From contig CM060898.1 of NCBI GenBank assembly GCA_030762935.1, positions 98,190,781 to 98,254,780 of the forward strand: 64,000 bases of DNA, written 5' to 3'. Positions 19,216 to 31,504 of this stretch are shown here, one piece after another (within the stretch, counting starts at the first letter, position 1; the number at the start of each line of letters is the position of its first letter). The notes below the pieces were generated by a model. That model did no database searches and was not told where the DNA came from. It saw nothing but the letters and a program-made list of their open reading frames with translations. A program made the position numbers and the translations under genes. The DNA comes from Hymenopus coronatus (lineage: Eukaryota; Arthropoda; Insecta; Mantodea; Hymenopodidae).

Positions 19216-20424
19216 CTCAGCAACTTCCGTAGTATGGATTTATTTACTAACGGTACTTCTGAATCAATTTAATTGAAATTGGTGCACTCTGGTCCTGCTG
19301 TTAAATGCAAAGCATTACGTAAATTTGTAGCGTGTTCAGAAAGTTATATGACTGTGTTGTCAGTTTGCATTCTGTACCTTATCACTTTATTAGACTTACG
19401 TAATAAGAGTAAAAGGAATAAGCTGGAATCGCACAGTGAATTCTGTTCTCCTATACTGAATATTCGTCCTCTCTCTCAGCAAGAACGTGTCTAGGTTCGT
19501 GGTCTACCTACAGAGCAATTTGAATGCATCCTCAACTCTGCAATCACCACCACAGTCACCATAAGGCAGAGTTCTGTTGTGACTCTTTGATGTTATACTA
19601 AACTGTTGAAATTACATCCCTACTGCGGTCAACACTGTCCATCCTCATCTCCACGTGAACAATAGAATTTGACAAAACTGAAATGTCCATTGCAAAGCTG
19701 GAAATTTGAATCTACTTCTTGTTATTATGTAATTACTTTGTGACACAGATGTTCTTATTTAGAGGTTTTAACCCTTTGTTGCCTATCGGTACCTTTAAGT
19801 TCCGCAGCGTAACTGTATAAATAAGGTTGTACTCTAGGATTGATTTCATGTTATACTAACCTTCAACCATAAACGACAAGTAATCCAGACTGCTTATATT
19901 GTAAAAAATATACAATTGTTGCCGTAAAATTGCAGTGAGTTTTTTGAATAAATAAAAGAGAAAACCGACATAAGTACAGCTAAAAGTAACCCCATTAACT
20001 TCCAAACATCACAGCGATTATTTTACCTGGGCTCTCCCCGTCATTTACCACAATCACTGGGATTTGAACTTGCAACATTTGACTTTGAATGGATGGGCAG
20101 TTCATTAATTATCACTTTGCACTCATGGCCATTTGGTTGTACCTTTGGCAGCATTATGAAAACTGGTTTATAAGAATTTAAACCTTTAATTGTGAAGAAA
20201 AATATTAATAAAGGATCTACATTTATTTTCATTTCTATTTTCTCTATTATTTTATATAATAATGTTATAGGTTTGTTCCCAAATATTTTTACTAGAACTC
20301 CAGTTTTAAACTTGAATTAAAGGAAAAACGGCATATTTAGTATACTAGAGCAGGCAACTTACGGTTAATCTCGAACTATACATTTGAAAATGACGAAAAG
20401 TGAAAATGCTTCTGCAAAGTACTA
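19216..20424. other. No gene seen; unique-looking AT-rich stretch with one tRNA-like patch
   Basis: 1.2 kb. The 73-codon frame at 19273-19494 is unrecognised. At 20041-20140 the minus strand carries GCAAGTTCAAATCCCAGTGA, which fits box B, suggesting a decayed SINE. No splice or coding pattern that I can defend. Confidence 0.45.
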
Positions 20425-21222
20425 TTAGGCGCATAGTAAGTAGAGCAGCTATTTTATTCCATCCAAAAGTTCCATAGCAAAACTTCACCGGAAATACAAG
20501 TGTTTAGGACCCCGGAGTCCAAAAAATTGGATTTTAAAAATGTCCCATACTTGTGTGTGACTATGTGTTTGTGAGCACGATAGCTCAAATATCACACTTG
20601 GTATTTAAGTTCAGCATCTTCCAACACTTTCAAGAAAATACCCCCACCATAAACTACACTTTACATGTAAACATTTTCTAAAAGTTTAATTTTATAATAG
20701 TAGGCTCTAAAATTTTTATTAAATACGTATTTTTAGATAATTATAAGACAAATAAAATGTTATTCTTGCTTTTTGTGGGATTAGCCTCAGAAGTCCTCTT
20801 CATTATGAAGACTTTTTATAGCTGGTAAACTGCAAGAGATACACAGAAAGTTACTATACAAAAACCTATATCTCATTAAAACATAATTTATGTTACCTTT
20901 TTTCGTAGAGCTGATCATTTCATAGATATTCATTCCGTTATTGGTTTCAATTTTAAAACACCTTCTTTAATGAAACAGGAAGTCATCAGTTTTCTCTCTC
21001 CTAATCATGGGAAGAAAACCAATTTAAATGACAATCGCATAGAGCCAATAAAATATTTGACTGCCGTTTTAGCCTAGTGTAATCCTTTATTTCCCTTCTA
21101 CTTACAAGAAAGCACATAATTAAACAATTTCTGTTTATGTTTATCTTTATTAGCGTGATTTGCAAAACGTACACAATATTTTTAGAAAAATTCATGTATA
21201 CAGAATGTCCCAGAATTCAACC
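20425..21222 (-). repeat. R-repeat copy, nearly full length
   Basis: Tail AGGCGCATAGTAAGTAGAGC, then AAAACTTCACCGGAAATACA, ATATCACACTTGGTATTTAA, AAATGTTATTCTTGCTTTTT, ACTGCAAGAGATACACAGAA, GATATTCATTCCGTTATTGG, TTAGCGTGATTTGC and a head complement ending in AGAATGTCCCAGAATTC. Confidence 0.82.
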
Positions 21223-21514
21223 TAAAAATTGGGACGATTGTAGAGATATCCTAGATACACACTTTGAGATAGGGAGCGTATTGTCCCTTCTGCCAAATGT
21301 CAAAGTAATGACACATTTCCTGGAATGCAAATCAATGGCCATCAGAATACCTCATGCATATGCCAATAATCGAAGGGATGCAGTATTAGCGCAAAATCAA
21401 TACGATATTAAAAACTATTTAAATGCCAATACGATATTCTGCAAAATTGCCTGTTCTTTGATGGTGTGTACTGATAGCCATTCAGTTGATTTCAGATCGT
21501 ACATAGTTAGCTAG
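21223..21514 (+). other. Unrecognised open segment (about 97 codons)
   Basis: The frame ending at the TAG of 21512-21514 is open from 21137, but its first ~28 codons lie in the R-repeat, so the listed start cannot be real. The unique part reads NWDDCRDILDTHFEIG ... IPHAYANNRRDAVLAQNQYD. I recognise no domain. An AATACGATATT phrase occurs twice (21400s and 21430s), suggesting local duplication. It could be a chance frame or a degraded exon. Confidence 0.2.
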
Positions 21515-21621
21515 AGCGCTCCGCTATAAATTGCTGGAGTGTTAATCGGTATTGCACTGGTCATCGAAATCTCTCAAGGTATGATCGCACTGGTCTCTGA
21601 AGTTTCCATTGTTTAGTTTTT

Positions 21622-22445
21622 AATTTCTCTATACGTACTATGTATATAGTGTATAAAGAAGGTATTGTATTGCACTCAAAAATTCGATACTGAGATTTCA
21701 CAGGAAAAACATGTTTTGGGATACACTGAATTCAAAAAAGCAATTTTATAAAACTCTTCGCGTGTGTGTATGTCTGTGGGCAGCATAGCTCAAAACTTGG
21801 TGTTTAAGTTTGGTATCTTCAAGCATGCGACACGAAGATTTTCAAGAAAATCCCCCAACCTCCAACTACGCTTTACATGGAATATTTTTAGAAAAGTTTG
21901 ATTTTCTCATAAATGGCTCTAACGATTTTGATTAAAATCTCTTACATTCAAGATATTCAGATGCCAAATAAAATGTATATCTTCAATTTTCTGGGTATAG
22001 TCTCTCAAGATATTGTTATTTTTCCATAACTGTTAAACCGAAAAGAAATACAAAAACTTAACACACAAAAATGTAGAGCTCGTTAAAATACACAATTTAT
22101 ATTATATACATTTTTTCGTGGAGTTGGCCGTTTTAAGGAATATTCCTTGTTGTTAGTTTAAGCTTTAAAATACTTGTACTTTTCTCACACGGGAATTTGT
22201 CAGCTCCTGTCCATACAAACAAAGCTACTTCAATGACATAGCAACCAGATTTTAAAAGATTTAACTATCGATTTTGCTTATGGTACTCCCTTATTTCCCT
22301 TCTACTTACAACATACCAAGTAATAAGAACAATTTATGCTAAAGTTTATCTCGATTACCACGATATAGAGAGAAGAATACACTTTTTAACAATTTGTTAC
22401 AGAGATGTAGAGAAAGTCGTTGGAATGTAACACATCAAATTTTTT
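21622..22445 (-). repeat. R-repeat copy, full length
   Basis: Tail TTTCTCTATACGTACTATGT, then ATATAGTGTATAAAGAAGG gives a well kept hairpin. It continues AAATTCGATACTGAGATTTC, a (GT) run, CATGCGACACGAAGATTTTC, TTTACATGGAATATTTTTAG, AACTGTTAAACCGAAAAGAA and a head complement GTAGAGAAAGTCGTTGGAAT with ACACATCAAAT. Confidence 0.88.
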
Positions 22446-23623
22446 AATTTTGTTGTTTTTCTAATACTCTTAGGTCAAGATGATAAACCCTCCAGGACAA
22501 ATTACTTTCAAAAGATGTGAATAAAATCTACATGGTGTTCAATATTTAATGCTGTAATTGTTTGTTTTATCAAATAAATCTACGCAGGTTCTTTGACAAT
22601 TAGGTTTGTTGAAAACAGTAATGCCATGTGTGCTTTGAAACTTAGAGCGATGTTTTAGCGGTGGTATAAAAAAAATACTCTGCTATTGCCTAGAATTGGA
22701 ATAGTGGTACTTTGGTTTTATAGGCATTATATCGTTTTAACCACTTGAGCAACTGTGGTTCCACGGCCTTGTGCTTTATAGGTGCAATCTCTGCAAGGAG
22801 TTACAGGTCGTCACATCCAACAGTTTCGCTGGTAACCTGTTGTATTTTTACTTCGGATAAAGTCTCTTAGTTTGATTTTCATGCAGAGATGAAAAGGTAA
22901 ATTGCACTTTCCTTTTTGCAAATGATTCATAAATAGTTTCATGTAGGTACTTATCCTTACTATGGAGATTTTTGTTCATATTTTATTTCATTTGAAGTTC
23001 ATTTGGCACAGTGATGACATTATTTCGTAAATTTTGAACTTTGCCTATCATTTTAACGTGTACTTACATAATACGTCAATGTCTGACACTGTGTATTTTA
23101 GAAACTCCTTCAAGAGGTACAGAGAAATGTACCCCTTCAGGTATTTAATGCAATTGCTGAAACCTTCTCCGTTACACTTAGATGCTTATCGTACATAACA
23201 TTTATTTTATTTGTCAATACTAATAACTCATATTAAGTGACACAGCAAGATGTTAACGGTTTAATATAAAATTGAAACAAAGGAAACAATACAAAATTAA
23301 AGGTGCCTAAGGACATTGAACTTCCGACTCACTCAACATCGTCACCTGATGCCCAGACGCTTACTATAGCGCTAAATAATGCCACTTTAACTATGCTCCG
23401 AAATGTGAGTGTTCAGGCCACGGTCCACGGCGGTTTGATCAGTGGCGTGCTAACTCTTGATACATTTTATGCTGTAGCAAACAATTTAGAAACCGTACAT
23501 AGAACATAGGTTTTCTATCTGAAACCACTTATCTTGGACTCCTCTGTAATCCTGCTAAATAATACGGTTGAATTCTGGGACATTCTCTGCTGAGTGTGTG
23601 TACGAGTCTCGCATGACTCAAAC
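22446..23623. other. No gene seen; unique-looking stretch
   Basis: 1.2 kb of mixed AT-rich sequence without recognised repeats. The 68-codon plus frame at 23303-23509 (TLTIALNNATLTMLRNVSVQ) has balanced composition but no recognised domain, and it is too short to call. Confidence 0.45.
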
Positions 23624-23930
23624 ATCCGATGAACACTCACATGAATTTCTCTGTTATACAAACAAACGTCTTACAAAGGACTATGCATCTTTCTATACCA
23701 TGCTAATCGAGATAGCAATTACTAAAATGTACCTATTAGTTGGAACCTTACAAGGAAAGGGGAACTAAAGAATAGCGCTATGCTAAAGCGATAGTCAAAA
23801 GTTTTAAAATATATCGTTATGCGATTGTCATTGAAATTGGCTTCTTTTTTGGCCAGGAGTACAAAGAAAGAATAACGGACACTTCCTGTCTGAGAAAAGT
23901 GGATTTTAAAATTGAAACCAATAAAAACTA
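23624..23930 (+). repeat. R-repeat head half
   Basis: GATGAACACTCACATGAATT, ATGCTAATCGAGATAGCAAT, TGCTAAAGCGATAGTCAAAA, GGCCAGGAGTACAAAGAAAG, CTTCCTGTCTGAGAAAAGTG, AAAATTGAAACCAATAAAAA. It stops there and is joined to an opposite-strand copy. Confidence 0.8.
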
Positions 23931-24815
23931 GATGTTAAATACCAAACTTAAATGTCATTCAGTTGCTTTCAAGGATGTGACACGAAGGTTTTAAAGAAAA
24001 TTCCACAACCCCCCACTAAGCTACGCTTTACATGGAACATTTTTCGAAAACTTTGATTTTCTCAAAAATTCTGTAACAATTTTGATTATAATGCCTTACG
24101 TTTATGACATTTTCATGAGATATTAAATTTACATTTTGAATTATCTGGGAAAAGTTCTGAAATCCTCTTCACTGCAGATGAATTTACATAACTGTTAAAC
24201 CGTAAGAGAAAGACAAAAACTTACCACACAATACATGTAGATCCCATTAAGATATAGCGTTTATGTCAGATACAAATCTTTTTTCAGATATTCTAGATTA
24301 TTGGTTGGTCATATCGGACGATGAATGAAATTGGTGAAATGATGCTCAAGTGATGTCGGGGTCCATGGAGCTTAAAGTTACTCGACATTCATCTTTTCAG
24401 GATAAGGGAAAACCCCGAAAAGAACTTTATCCGGGTAACTCACCCTAAGTGAGATTCGAACTCACAACCTTCTGAACGTGAGGCAGACACGCTACCACCA
24501 GAAAACTCAGGCGAGCTTAGGTTTATATTTTAAAATATTTATACTTTTCTTAAAAGCTAAGTCACCATTCATTTCATGTTTGATGTTTTTTATTTCTTCC
24601 CATGCAAAGAACTGCTTTTCAATGTATCACATAGCGACCAGCTTTTGAAGGGTTTGACTATCGCTTTATCCTAATTTATAGCCAAGTAATAAAGCAATTT
24701 CTGCTAATCGATTAGCATGAAGTAGAGTTAAAAGAATAATCTTTCGCTAGAAGAGTTTGTTACAGAATATGTAGAAAAAGTCATGTGAATTTAATATATC
24801 GGATTTCTTTTTATT
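23931..24815 (-). repeat. R-repeat copy split by SINE F
   Basis: Minus-strand blocks ATGTTAAATACCAAACTTAA, GGATGTGACACGAAGGTTTT, TTTACATGGAACATTTTTCG, AACTGTTAAACCGTAAGAGA, then a SINE at about 24297-24520. It resumes ATATTTTAAAATATTTATAC, TTGACTATCGCTTTATCC and GATTAGCATGAAGTAGAG to the head complement near 24805. The tail end is missing. Confidence 0.82.
24297..24520 (-). mobile_element. SINE family F copy, nested in R-repeat
   Basis: GGTTGGTCATATCGGACGAT, GGGGTCCATGGAGCTTAAAG, AAAACCCCGAAAAGAACTTT, AAGTGAGATTCGAACTCACA (box B complement) and GAGGCAGACACGCTACCACC (box A complement). The tRNA-like head is at the right end. It is more intact than the 16312 copy. No clear target duplication seen. 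Confidence 0.85.
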
Positions 24816-25127
24816 TGTGGTACAAAAGGACAAATAAAGACGAAATTGATTATAATTCAACATAAAACAAGTTCGAAGCATTCATAGCTGTACGAGAAAG
24901 AACGTTTGAAGGACAGAGAATACCAAATCTGCAGTGGCAGGTCCGGACATGGACCGGGGCCTCATCATCTGCAGATGCTAAACTACAAATAATGCGCGCA
25001 CTTTTTCTAGGGCGCTGCTTTTACGAGAGAGTAAGGGCCGGGAGAAAAGAAGTAATATTTTGCCTGCCTATCTTTCCGCAGTGTTGTCAACCTAAGGAAA
25101 TTTCTTTCTTTGAGTATCTCGGGCATT
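24816..25127. other. No gene seen
   Basis: 312 bases. A GC-richer patch (GGACATGGACCGGGGCCTCA) at about 24940-24965 may be SINE debris. Confidence 0.4.
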
Positions 25128-25900
25128 ATGGTGAATATTTTGCACTCCATCCAAAAATTCGATACCGAGATTTCACCAGAAATACATGTTTTAGGGTCCC
25201 TGTATCCAAAATAAATGTCCGTTGCTTGTGTGACTTTGAACATGGTAACTCAAAAGCGAAAAGTCAGTATTATATCAAACTTGGTATTTAAGTTTAGTAT
25301 CTTCCAACAAAAAGGAAGATTTTAAGGAAAATATCCCACCCCAAAAACTATCCTTTACATGGAAAAAGTTTGAAAAGTTTGAATTTCTCGAAAAGATTTC
25401 TAACGATTTTGATTAAAATACCATATATTAAAGATATTAACGTGGTAAATAAAATGTTTTAGGAAGAACCTCTGAAGATCTCTTCATTCCGGATGACATT
25501 TTTTGATAAATGGTAAACGTAAAAGATAGACAAAGCTTACTACACAAAACATGTAATTCTTGTTAAAACACAAGATTTGTCACAAAATTTTTGATACGTC
25601 CCTTGTTATTGGTTTCAGTTTTAAAACAAAAGTTTTTCCTAATCCGGGAATTTGTATACCCCTTGCCATGCAAAGAAACGGATTTCAACCACATAGCAAC
25701 AATTTTTAAAATATTGAATTATGGCTTTAGACTAGTGTATTCCTTTAGTTCCCTTCTACTTACAATGCAGCAAGTAATAACACCATTTCTGCTAATGTTT
25801 ATTTCGATTGGTATGAAGTATATAGAAGAATATGATTTTAACAATAATTTCTTACAGAACTGTAAAGAAAATCATGTGAATAGAACACATCAGAAGCTTT
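25128..25900 (-). repeat. R-repeat copy
   Basis: It begins at CACTCCATCCAAAAATTCGA just inside the hairpin, then ATTTCACCAGAAATACATG, ATCAAACTTGGTATTTAAGT, TCCTTTACATGGAAAAAGTT, AAATGGTAAACGTAAAAGAT, CCCTTGTTATTGGTTTCAG, CTTCTACTTACAATGCAGCA and a head complement AAAATCATGTGAATAGAACA with CATCAGA. The 121-codon plus frame 25591-25956 overlaps it and is not a gene. Confidence 0.85.
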
Positions 25901-27887
25901 CTATTGTGATATGTTTCGCTCTGTACAATATTTTTGCCTCTACTGATACCTCGTAAATTCTCTTTAAGCATTCATTGACCCTCTCTGGTAATTTATATTT
26001 ACATATCTATTCTGATCCTTGTCATTGCCGCTTAACCATTTGATTTTATCTTTCTAACACGAGCTAACATGATAAATTGTTTCACTATTTCAGTTTAGTT
26101 TCCTTCCAAATACCATTTAGTTTCTTTCTTCAATATAAATCGTTTTTCTTAGATTTTTAATGCGTTTTTTATCTCCCATTCTGCGCAGAATTTCTAAACT
26201 TTGTTAATTGCCTTCTGAATCACTATTGCCGCGAACGCTTCCACCATTAGGTCATCTGGGTTGCAGTAAGTCTTCTCTATCTACTATGTACATTATACAT
26301 ACGTGCTAGTAATAAAAACAAATCTTTGCTCTTTTGCAGTATATATCTAGTTCATAGATATATTTCACTCTAAAGCTGATAAAAAGGAAAGTGTTGCATT
26401 GCAGTCAGCATTCAAACAATCGCTTTTCCATTACGTCGTGTGAGCAAACTTCAATAAAATGTTTGTGTTTATTTGTTTGCAGGAATGTTTTACTGAGTGT
26501 GGATATTACTGCAGTTCTCTCACTTGTACACATATATCCATTTGCTTTATTTCCACTGCGTTTCTCTTCATACACCATTCTTTTGTTTTCTTGTTGTGGA
26601 ATTGTACGCTTGACCTGTTATTAACCTCCCAGTGGGAAAATACCAAGTAGAATTTATTTCTAAAATCTTCCAATAAAGCTTACTTGTTTTGTAAGATTAA
26701 AGTCCTTCTATATTATGCTTCCATTGAATTGCATTCTTAACAGCATTGCGGTCTACTGGGAGTAAATTTTGACTAAAATCCGAAAATATTGTTTTCATAG
26801 CAGTTGCAATTATTCCAAAAAGGGGTTTACTGCAAGGAATAGTTTTGATTACTTCACTTCCTTCTTCTATTAGTGAATTGAAAATGAACAAAAACAAGTT
26901 TAGACCAGAATTAAAAAGATACCTCATTACGCGCACCTTCTATACAGAGGAGGATTTCATCAATCAAAAAACACTGCTAATAATGTAACATTGTAAATAT
27001 AATAAACAAGAATAATCTAAGAATGCAAGTGCATGAGTAGGATTTTGGAAACAGACATGTAATTGAAAATTAACAAACAGACACCTCTGAAAATTCATTG
27101 TCAGAGTTATCATTTGTAAATAAATGCATTAATAAGTACGAATAAATGTAATTTTTGACATGATCTATATCCTAGAGATGGGCTACGAGTCTAATCTCAT
27201 AATAGGATCTATATATTGCAATGTTATGTAATGCATGCATGCGTGTATCCATGCGCGTGTGCGTGCGTGCCTGCGTATGTAGGTATGGTATGGTATGTAA
27301 TGTATATATGTAATGTAAGTATGTAATGTAAAGCAACATTTTATCAAAACTACACTTTCAAAATGTTCCATTTGCCTCAATGTTTGTTTAAATGTAACTA
27401 AAATTTCTCACAATGTGTATAAATATTTATTGTAATATTACAGAGACCAAATTATCCTTGCACCAATATTAATTTTAGAAAAAAAGGTTTATGAAAAAAT
27501 TACTAATTTAAGAGATTAAAATTTCCAAATTTTGCGAAAGGTCATCAAATTCTGAAATCAAATATTGAAATACATCTACAGTTTTTGTGTATGGTTCAAA
27601 GCTGCAACTGAAAAATTCTAACCATTTTCTTTAATTTTGAGAAGCATAGAACATTTCTAACTAGTGAAATAATTTATATATTCCAGAATAGTTATGTTAA
27701 TACTAATACAAAAAATCATTCAAATTCCATAACAGAAATTCAATCTCAGTAAAATATTCAAAAAATGCATATAACACAATATAATTTTAATTTTTAGCTT
27801 GCAGCTTATCTTAAAATAAAAGCAAATACAACTTTGCATAAATAAAAAGTTGGTGTTGGAAGATGCAGATTAATAACATTCAATTTC
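25901..27887. other. No gene seen; longest low-repeat stretch
   Basis: Almost 2 kb of AT-rich DNA. A 45-base plus-strand R tail stub (TACTATGTACATTATACATA) sits at 26268-26312. A degenerate (TATG/TGTAA)n tract runs 27236-27330. The 65-79 codon frames at 26391-26936 are unrecognised. Confidence 0.45.
27236..27330. repeat. Degenerate TATG/TGTAA simple repeat
   Basis: GCATGCATGCGTGTATCCAT grades into GTATGGTATGGTATGTAATG and TATGTAATGTAAGTATGTAA. Confidence 0.8.
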
Positions 27888-28700
27888 TTTTACTTTCCCT
27901 GCCATAGTGAAGTAAGTAGGAAAAATATTGCATTCCAGCAAAAATTTGATATCAGAATTTCACAAGATTTTTATAAAAAAAAAAGTATGAAGTCTTATAC
28001 TCACATGATTTTCTCTAGCTGCTGTAGAAACAAACTTTTTACAAAAGAGTATTCTTCTTTATTCTTCTACCATACTAATCGAGATAAATATTATCAGAAT
28101 ATTCTTATTATTTATTTCCTTATAAGTAGAAAGAAACTAAAGGAATGATAAGTGGAACTACTAAACTTGATATTTAAGCTTAACATCTTCCAAGGATGCA
28201 TCACTAAGTTTTTTAAGACAGCCCCCAAAATACTCTTTGCATGGAAAGGTTTACATGTTCATAGTAAATAAAACGTATGTCATGGGTTTTCTGAAATGAC
28301 CTCTGAAATCGTCTTCAATTTGGGCAACTTTTGCAGAGCTCGTAAGAGATAGGCAAACACATTCGTTTTTATTTTTCCATGTAAATCAAACAGAACAGAA
28401 TTTAAAAGTCATCACATAGTGACAAGCTCTTTATAGATTTAACAATCCCTTAAACTTAGTGTATTCACTTTTACTCATTACCTTTAAGGAAATATGGAAT
28501 AAAAGCATTTATAAAAAAAGTTTATCTTGATTAACTTGAAGGAAATAGAAGAATAAGATATTTTTAAAGAATAATTTACCAAATAATAGATAGAAAAGTC
28601 ATAATAGTATTTAATGATGTGCAGAAGAAATAAATCAGATGCATTCATATGACTTTTTCTATTTAAACCTTCAATGCAGAAATTGATTAAGTACATGTCA
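27888..28700. repeat. R-repeat mosaic, orientations -, +, -, +
   Basis: 27888-27990 is a minus tail (TTACTTTCCCTGCCATAGTG, AAATTTGATATCAGAATTTC). 27995-28160 is a plus head (TCTTATACTCACATGATTTT, ATACTAATCGAGATAAATAT, CCTTATAAGTAGAAAG). 28165-28600 is minus internal to head (ACTAAACTTGATATTTAAGC, GCTCGTAAGAGATAGGCAAA). 28610-28700 is a plus head (TCAGATGCATTCATATGACT). Confidence 0.7.
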
Positions 28701-28983
28701 TTATTACTCTATTTCGTAAATCGATTTCACATTCCTTTCATTCTACTGGTGCGGAAGTGGTTCGTATAGCCATCCATTCGAAGCCGAATGCCGTGATTCC
28801 GAATGCCGGCAACTGCAGTCTCAGTCCTACGGTAATGGATGGGAAGGGGCTACATAAAATAATCGGTGTGATGGCACGCGGTGTGCTGATGGGGCGCGTT
28901 TGATTAAGCTATACTTCCTCGGTTACTTTTTAATTGACACAAACATGTAATTAACAACGGTTTGCTCATGATGCTTAGCAGCT

Positions 28984-29225
28984 TTTTTTTTTTTTTTTTT
29001 TTTAATAATGGCTAACGCACGCTTTTACTACCATGGCACCGCAGGCGATGACAGTGGTGATTCATGAAATGAAGATGGAGCACCAGTGGAATGCGACGGC
29101 GGGGGAAACCGGAGTACCCCTGCGCCGCTTTGTCCACCACAAATTTCACATGCGGTCGCTTGGGATCAAATCGGGGACATCTAGGCGAGAGGCGAATAGT
29201 CTAACCATGAGGCCACGGCGCGGCC
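28984..29225 (-). mobile_element. SINE family D copy, full length, with 11-bp target duplication
   Basis: Perfect GCTTAGCAGCT flanks lie at 28973-28983 and 29226-29236. The plus strand starts with a ~20-base T run (the A tail), then GGCTAACGCACGCTTTTACT, TACCATGGCACCGCAGG, GGGGGAAACCGGAGTACCCC, GCGGTCGCTTGGGATCAAAT (box B complement) and TAGTCTAACCATGAGGCCAC (box A complement). The tRNA-like head is therefore at the right end. The 76-codon plus frame is spurious. Confidence 0.92.
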
Positions 29226-29336
29226 GCTTAGCAGCTGAGTGTAATTTATTCATCCATCACTAGGTAGCATTGGTCTTTCTGTAGACGCTAGTACTCAAAC
29301 GAGAGAGGTTATTTGAATTGAAAATGTCAGAGTTTT

Positions 29337-29503
29337 ACTTTTCTACCACAATATACCTAGTAGGAAGAGAAGGTATTACCTTGAACCAAAAAATTTCATA
29401 CTGAGATTTCAGCGGAAATGAATGTATTGAGGACGCCTGAATTTAGAAAAATAATTCTAGAAAATGCTCTAGTATGTCAGTATGTATGGGCGTGTGCACA
29501 TGA

Positions 29504-29567
<64 letters not shown>

Positions 29568-30245
29568 GTGAGTGTGTCCCTGTCTGAAAGCATTACTAAA
29601 AACAAAAAGTATGTTAAATACCTAACTTGTTATTTGACTTCAGAATCTTCCAAGGATGCTGCACGAAGATTTTCAGGGAAACCCTCCCAATCCAAACTAC
29701 TATTTTCTTAGAACATTTTTTGGAATATTTGATTTAAGAAATTACTCTAAAGCATTAGCATATATTAAATACATTTACATTTCATATAAAAGGTTTATCT
29801 TGAATGTTCTAGGAGCAGCCTATGAAGCCGACTTTATTCCAGATGCCTTTGCATAATTGGTAAACCATAAGGGATAAGACGAATGTTACAAATATGTAGT
29901 TCTCAAATACTCAAACGTCAATTTTTTTTCTATATAGTTAGACACTTCCAGATATTCCTCGTTCTTAGTTTAAATTTATCAATTCTTTTTTCTTATTAAC
30001 AGGAATATCGTTTTCGCATTTTTCATTCTAATCATGCAAAGGGAATGTAACTTTAATACAATCGGTTCTTAAAATACCTATCTCATTATTCGCTTTACCC
30101 TATTTATTCCGATATTTCCCTTGTACCTTCCAACTAAGAAACATAATTTCTGCTATTGTTTATCCCAATTTAGCATGAAGTACATAGGAGAATAAGCTTC
30201 AGTAAGAACATTTTGTTGTAAGATGGGCAGAGAAAGTAATGCGAG
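29337..30245 (-). repeat. R-repeat copy, full length
   Basis: TTTCTACCACAATATACCTA tail, ACTGAGATTTCAGCGGAAAT, an expanded (GT)n(GA)n tract, AAATACCTAACTTGTTATTT, GCTGCACGAAGATTTTCAGG, AATTGGTAAACCATAAGGGA, ATTTAGCATGAAGTACATAG, and an eroded head complement ending near 30245. Confidence 0.82.
29507..29577. repeat. Compound (GT)n(GA)n microsatellite
   Basis: It sits at the usual dinucleotide position of the R-repeat, here expanded and compounded with (GA)n. Confidence 0.95.
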
Positions 30246-30327
30246 TGTAGTAAGATGTTTTCAATCTACCTTTACTAGTTACGCAAAGTCATTCAGAATA
30301 GTAACTTGAAATATTAGTCCCAGTGAT

Positions 30328-30972
30328 TATTTGTGATAGCCAAAATCTGGTTGCGATGTGACTGAGGTTCCTTTGTTTTTGTATGGACAGAATTTGACAA
30401 ATTTCTGTATGAGAAAAGTATAAGTTTTTCAAAGCTGAAACCAAAAACAACGAATAACTCATAAATTGTGTATTTTAATGTGCTCTACATTTTTGTTTGG
30501 TAAGATGTTGTCTATCTCCTAGGGTTTAGCAGATTTGCAAAATTCCGTAAAATTCATCCAGAATAAAGTAGTCTTCAGAAGCTATTCCAAGAAAATTCAA
30601 GACATACATTTTATTTGTCACTTAAATATCTTTAACCCACGACACTTTAATAAAAATCGTTAGAGTCATTTTTGAGAAAATCAAAAATTTCGAGAAAAGT
30701 TCCATGTAAAGGGTGGTTTGGTGTGGGGAATTCTTCTCAAAATATTTGTGTCACATCCCTGGAAGATACTGAACTTAAATATCAGGTTTGGTATTTTGCC
30801 GACTTTTCTTTTTGAGTTATTGTATTCACAGACACACGGACACACACACACACATACACGGACCTTTTTCTGAAAATTCTTTTTTTTATACATTTTTTTC
30901 GAATTTTTGGGTGGAGTGCAATACCTTCTCTACACACTATGTACATAGTACGTCTAGAAAAAGTCACAAGCG
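30328..30972 (+). repeat. R-repeat copy, head missing
   Basis: It starts at GTTGCGATGTGACTGAGGTT, then GGGTTTAGCAGATTTGCAAA, AATTCAAGACATACATTTTA, GAGTCATTTTTGAGAAAATC, CTGGAAGATACTGAACTTAA, an (AC) run, a deletion before TTCGAATTTTTGGGTGGAGT, and a good hairpin ACACTATGTACATAGTACGT ending at TAGAAAAAGTC. Confidence 0.85.
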
Positions 30973-31504
30973 TGTTAGGTAACAGCGAACCGTGAAGTAA
31001 GATGGCGGCCAGCGCGCTCCATTTCTCCAGAACGACGTAGGAAACGTTTGCAATGTCATAAGTTGTCTTTGAATATATTATAAAACCATTTTTTTCGAAT
31101 TAATATTAGTGTTTATTTATGCATAAAGTTAGGGCCGTTTCTTCATACCAGTATCAATTCCTCGCTGCCAAGCTTGAAACCTCTCCGTATTGATCCTATG
31201 CCTGTTTGTCCAAAAATAAATAGTTTAAGTAATATTTCATAGAAGAGTTGCGACAATACCACAACTATATGTTATTCCACACTATCCCTAATTACTGAGG
31301 AAAAATTATTACTTTTAATACTCCCCAAAACTCTTGATTTTTCAAAATATAATGATTTATTCCTCAAAATTGGAGAACTATTTCAAAAAAGTATATAAAC
31401 ATTTTCTTTAACGTGTTTTTGAGAGGCAGACTAAAACTGTTGATCCAAACTAATGAAAAATTACATTGTGTGAAACATTTTGACTATGGAAAACTGTTAG
31501 AAAA
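30973..31504. other. No confirmed gene; short CpG-rich patch with YY1-like motif
   Basis: The patch GAAGTAAGATGGCGGCCAGC (30994-31013), followed by GCGCTCC, is unusually GC/CpG-rich for this window. AAGATGGCGGC is the classic YY1 motif, common at animal 5' ends. The ATG opens only 12 codons. The rest is AT-rich and unrecognised. A first exon is possible but unsupported. Confidence 0.3.

Noticed and set aside
25591..25956. 121-codon plus frame
   Set aside because: Mostly antisense to an R-repeat copy; no independent support.
29033..29263. 76-codon frame with good codon variety
   Set aside because: It falls inside the family-D SINE with an 11-bp target duplication.
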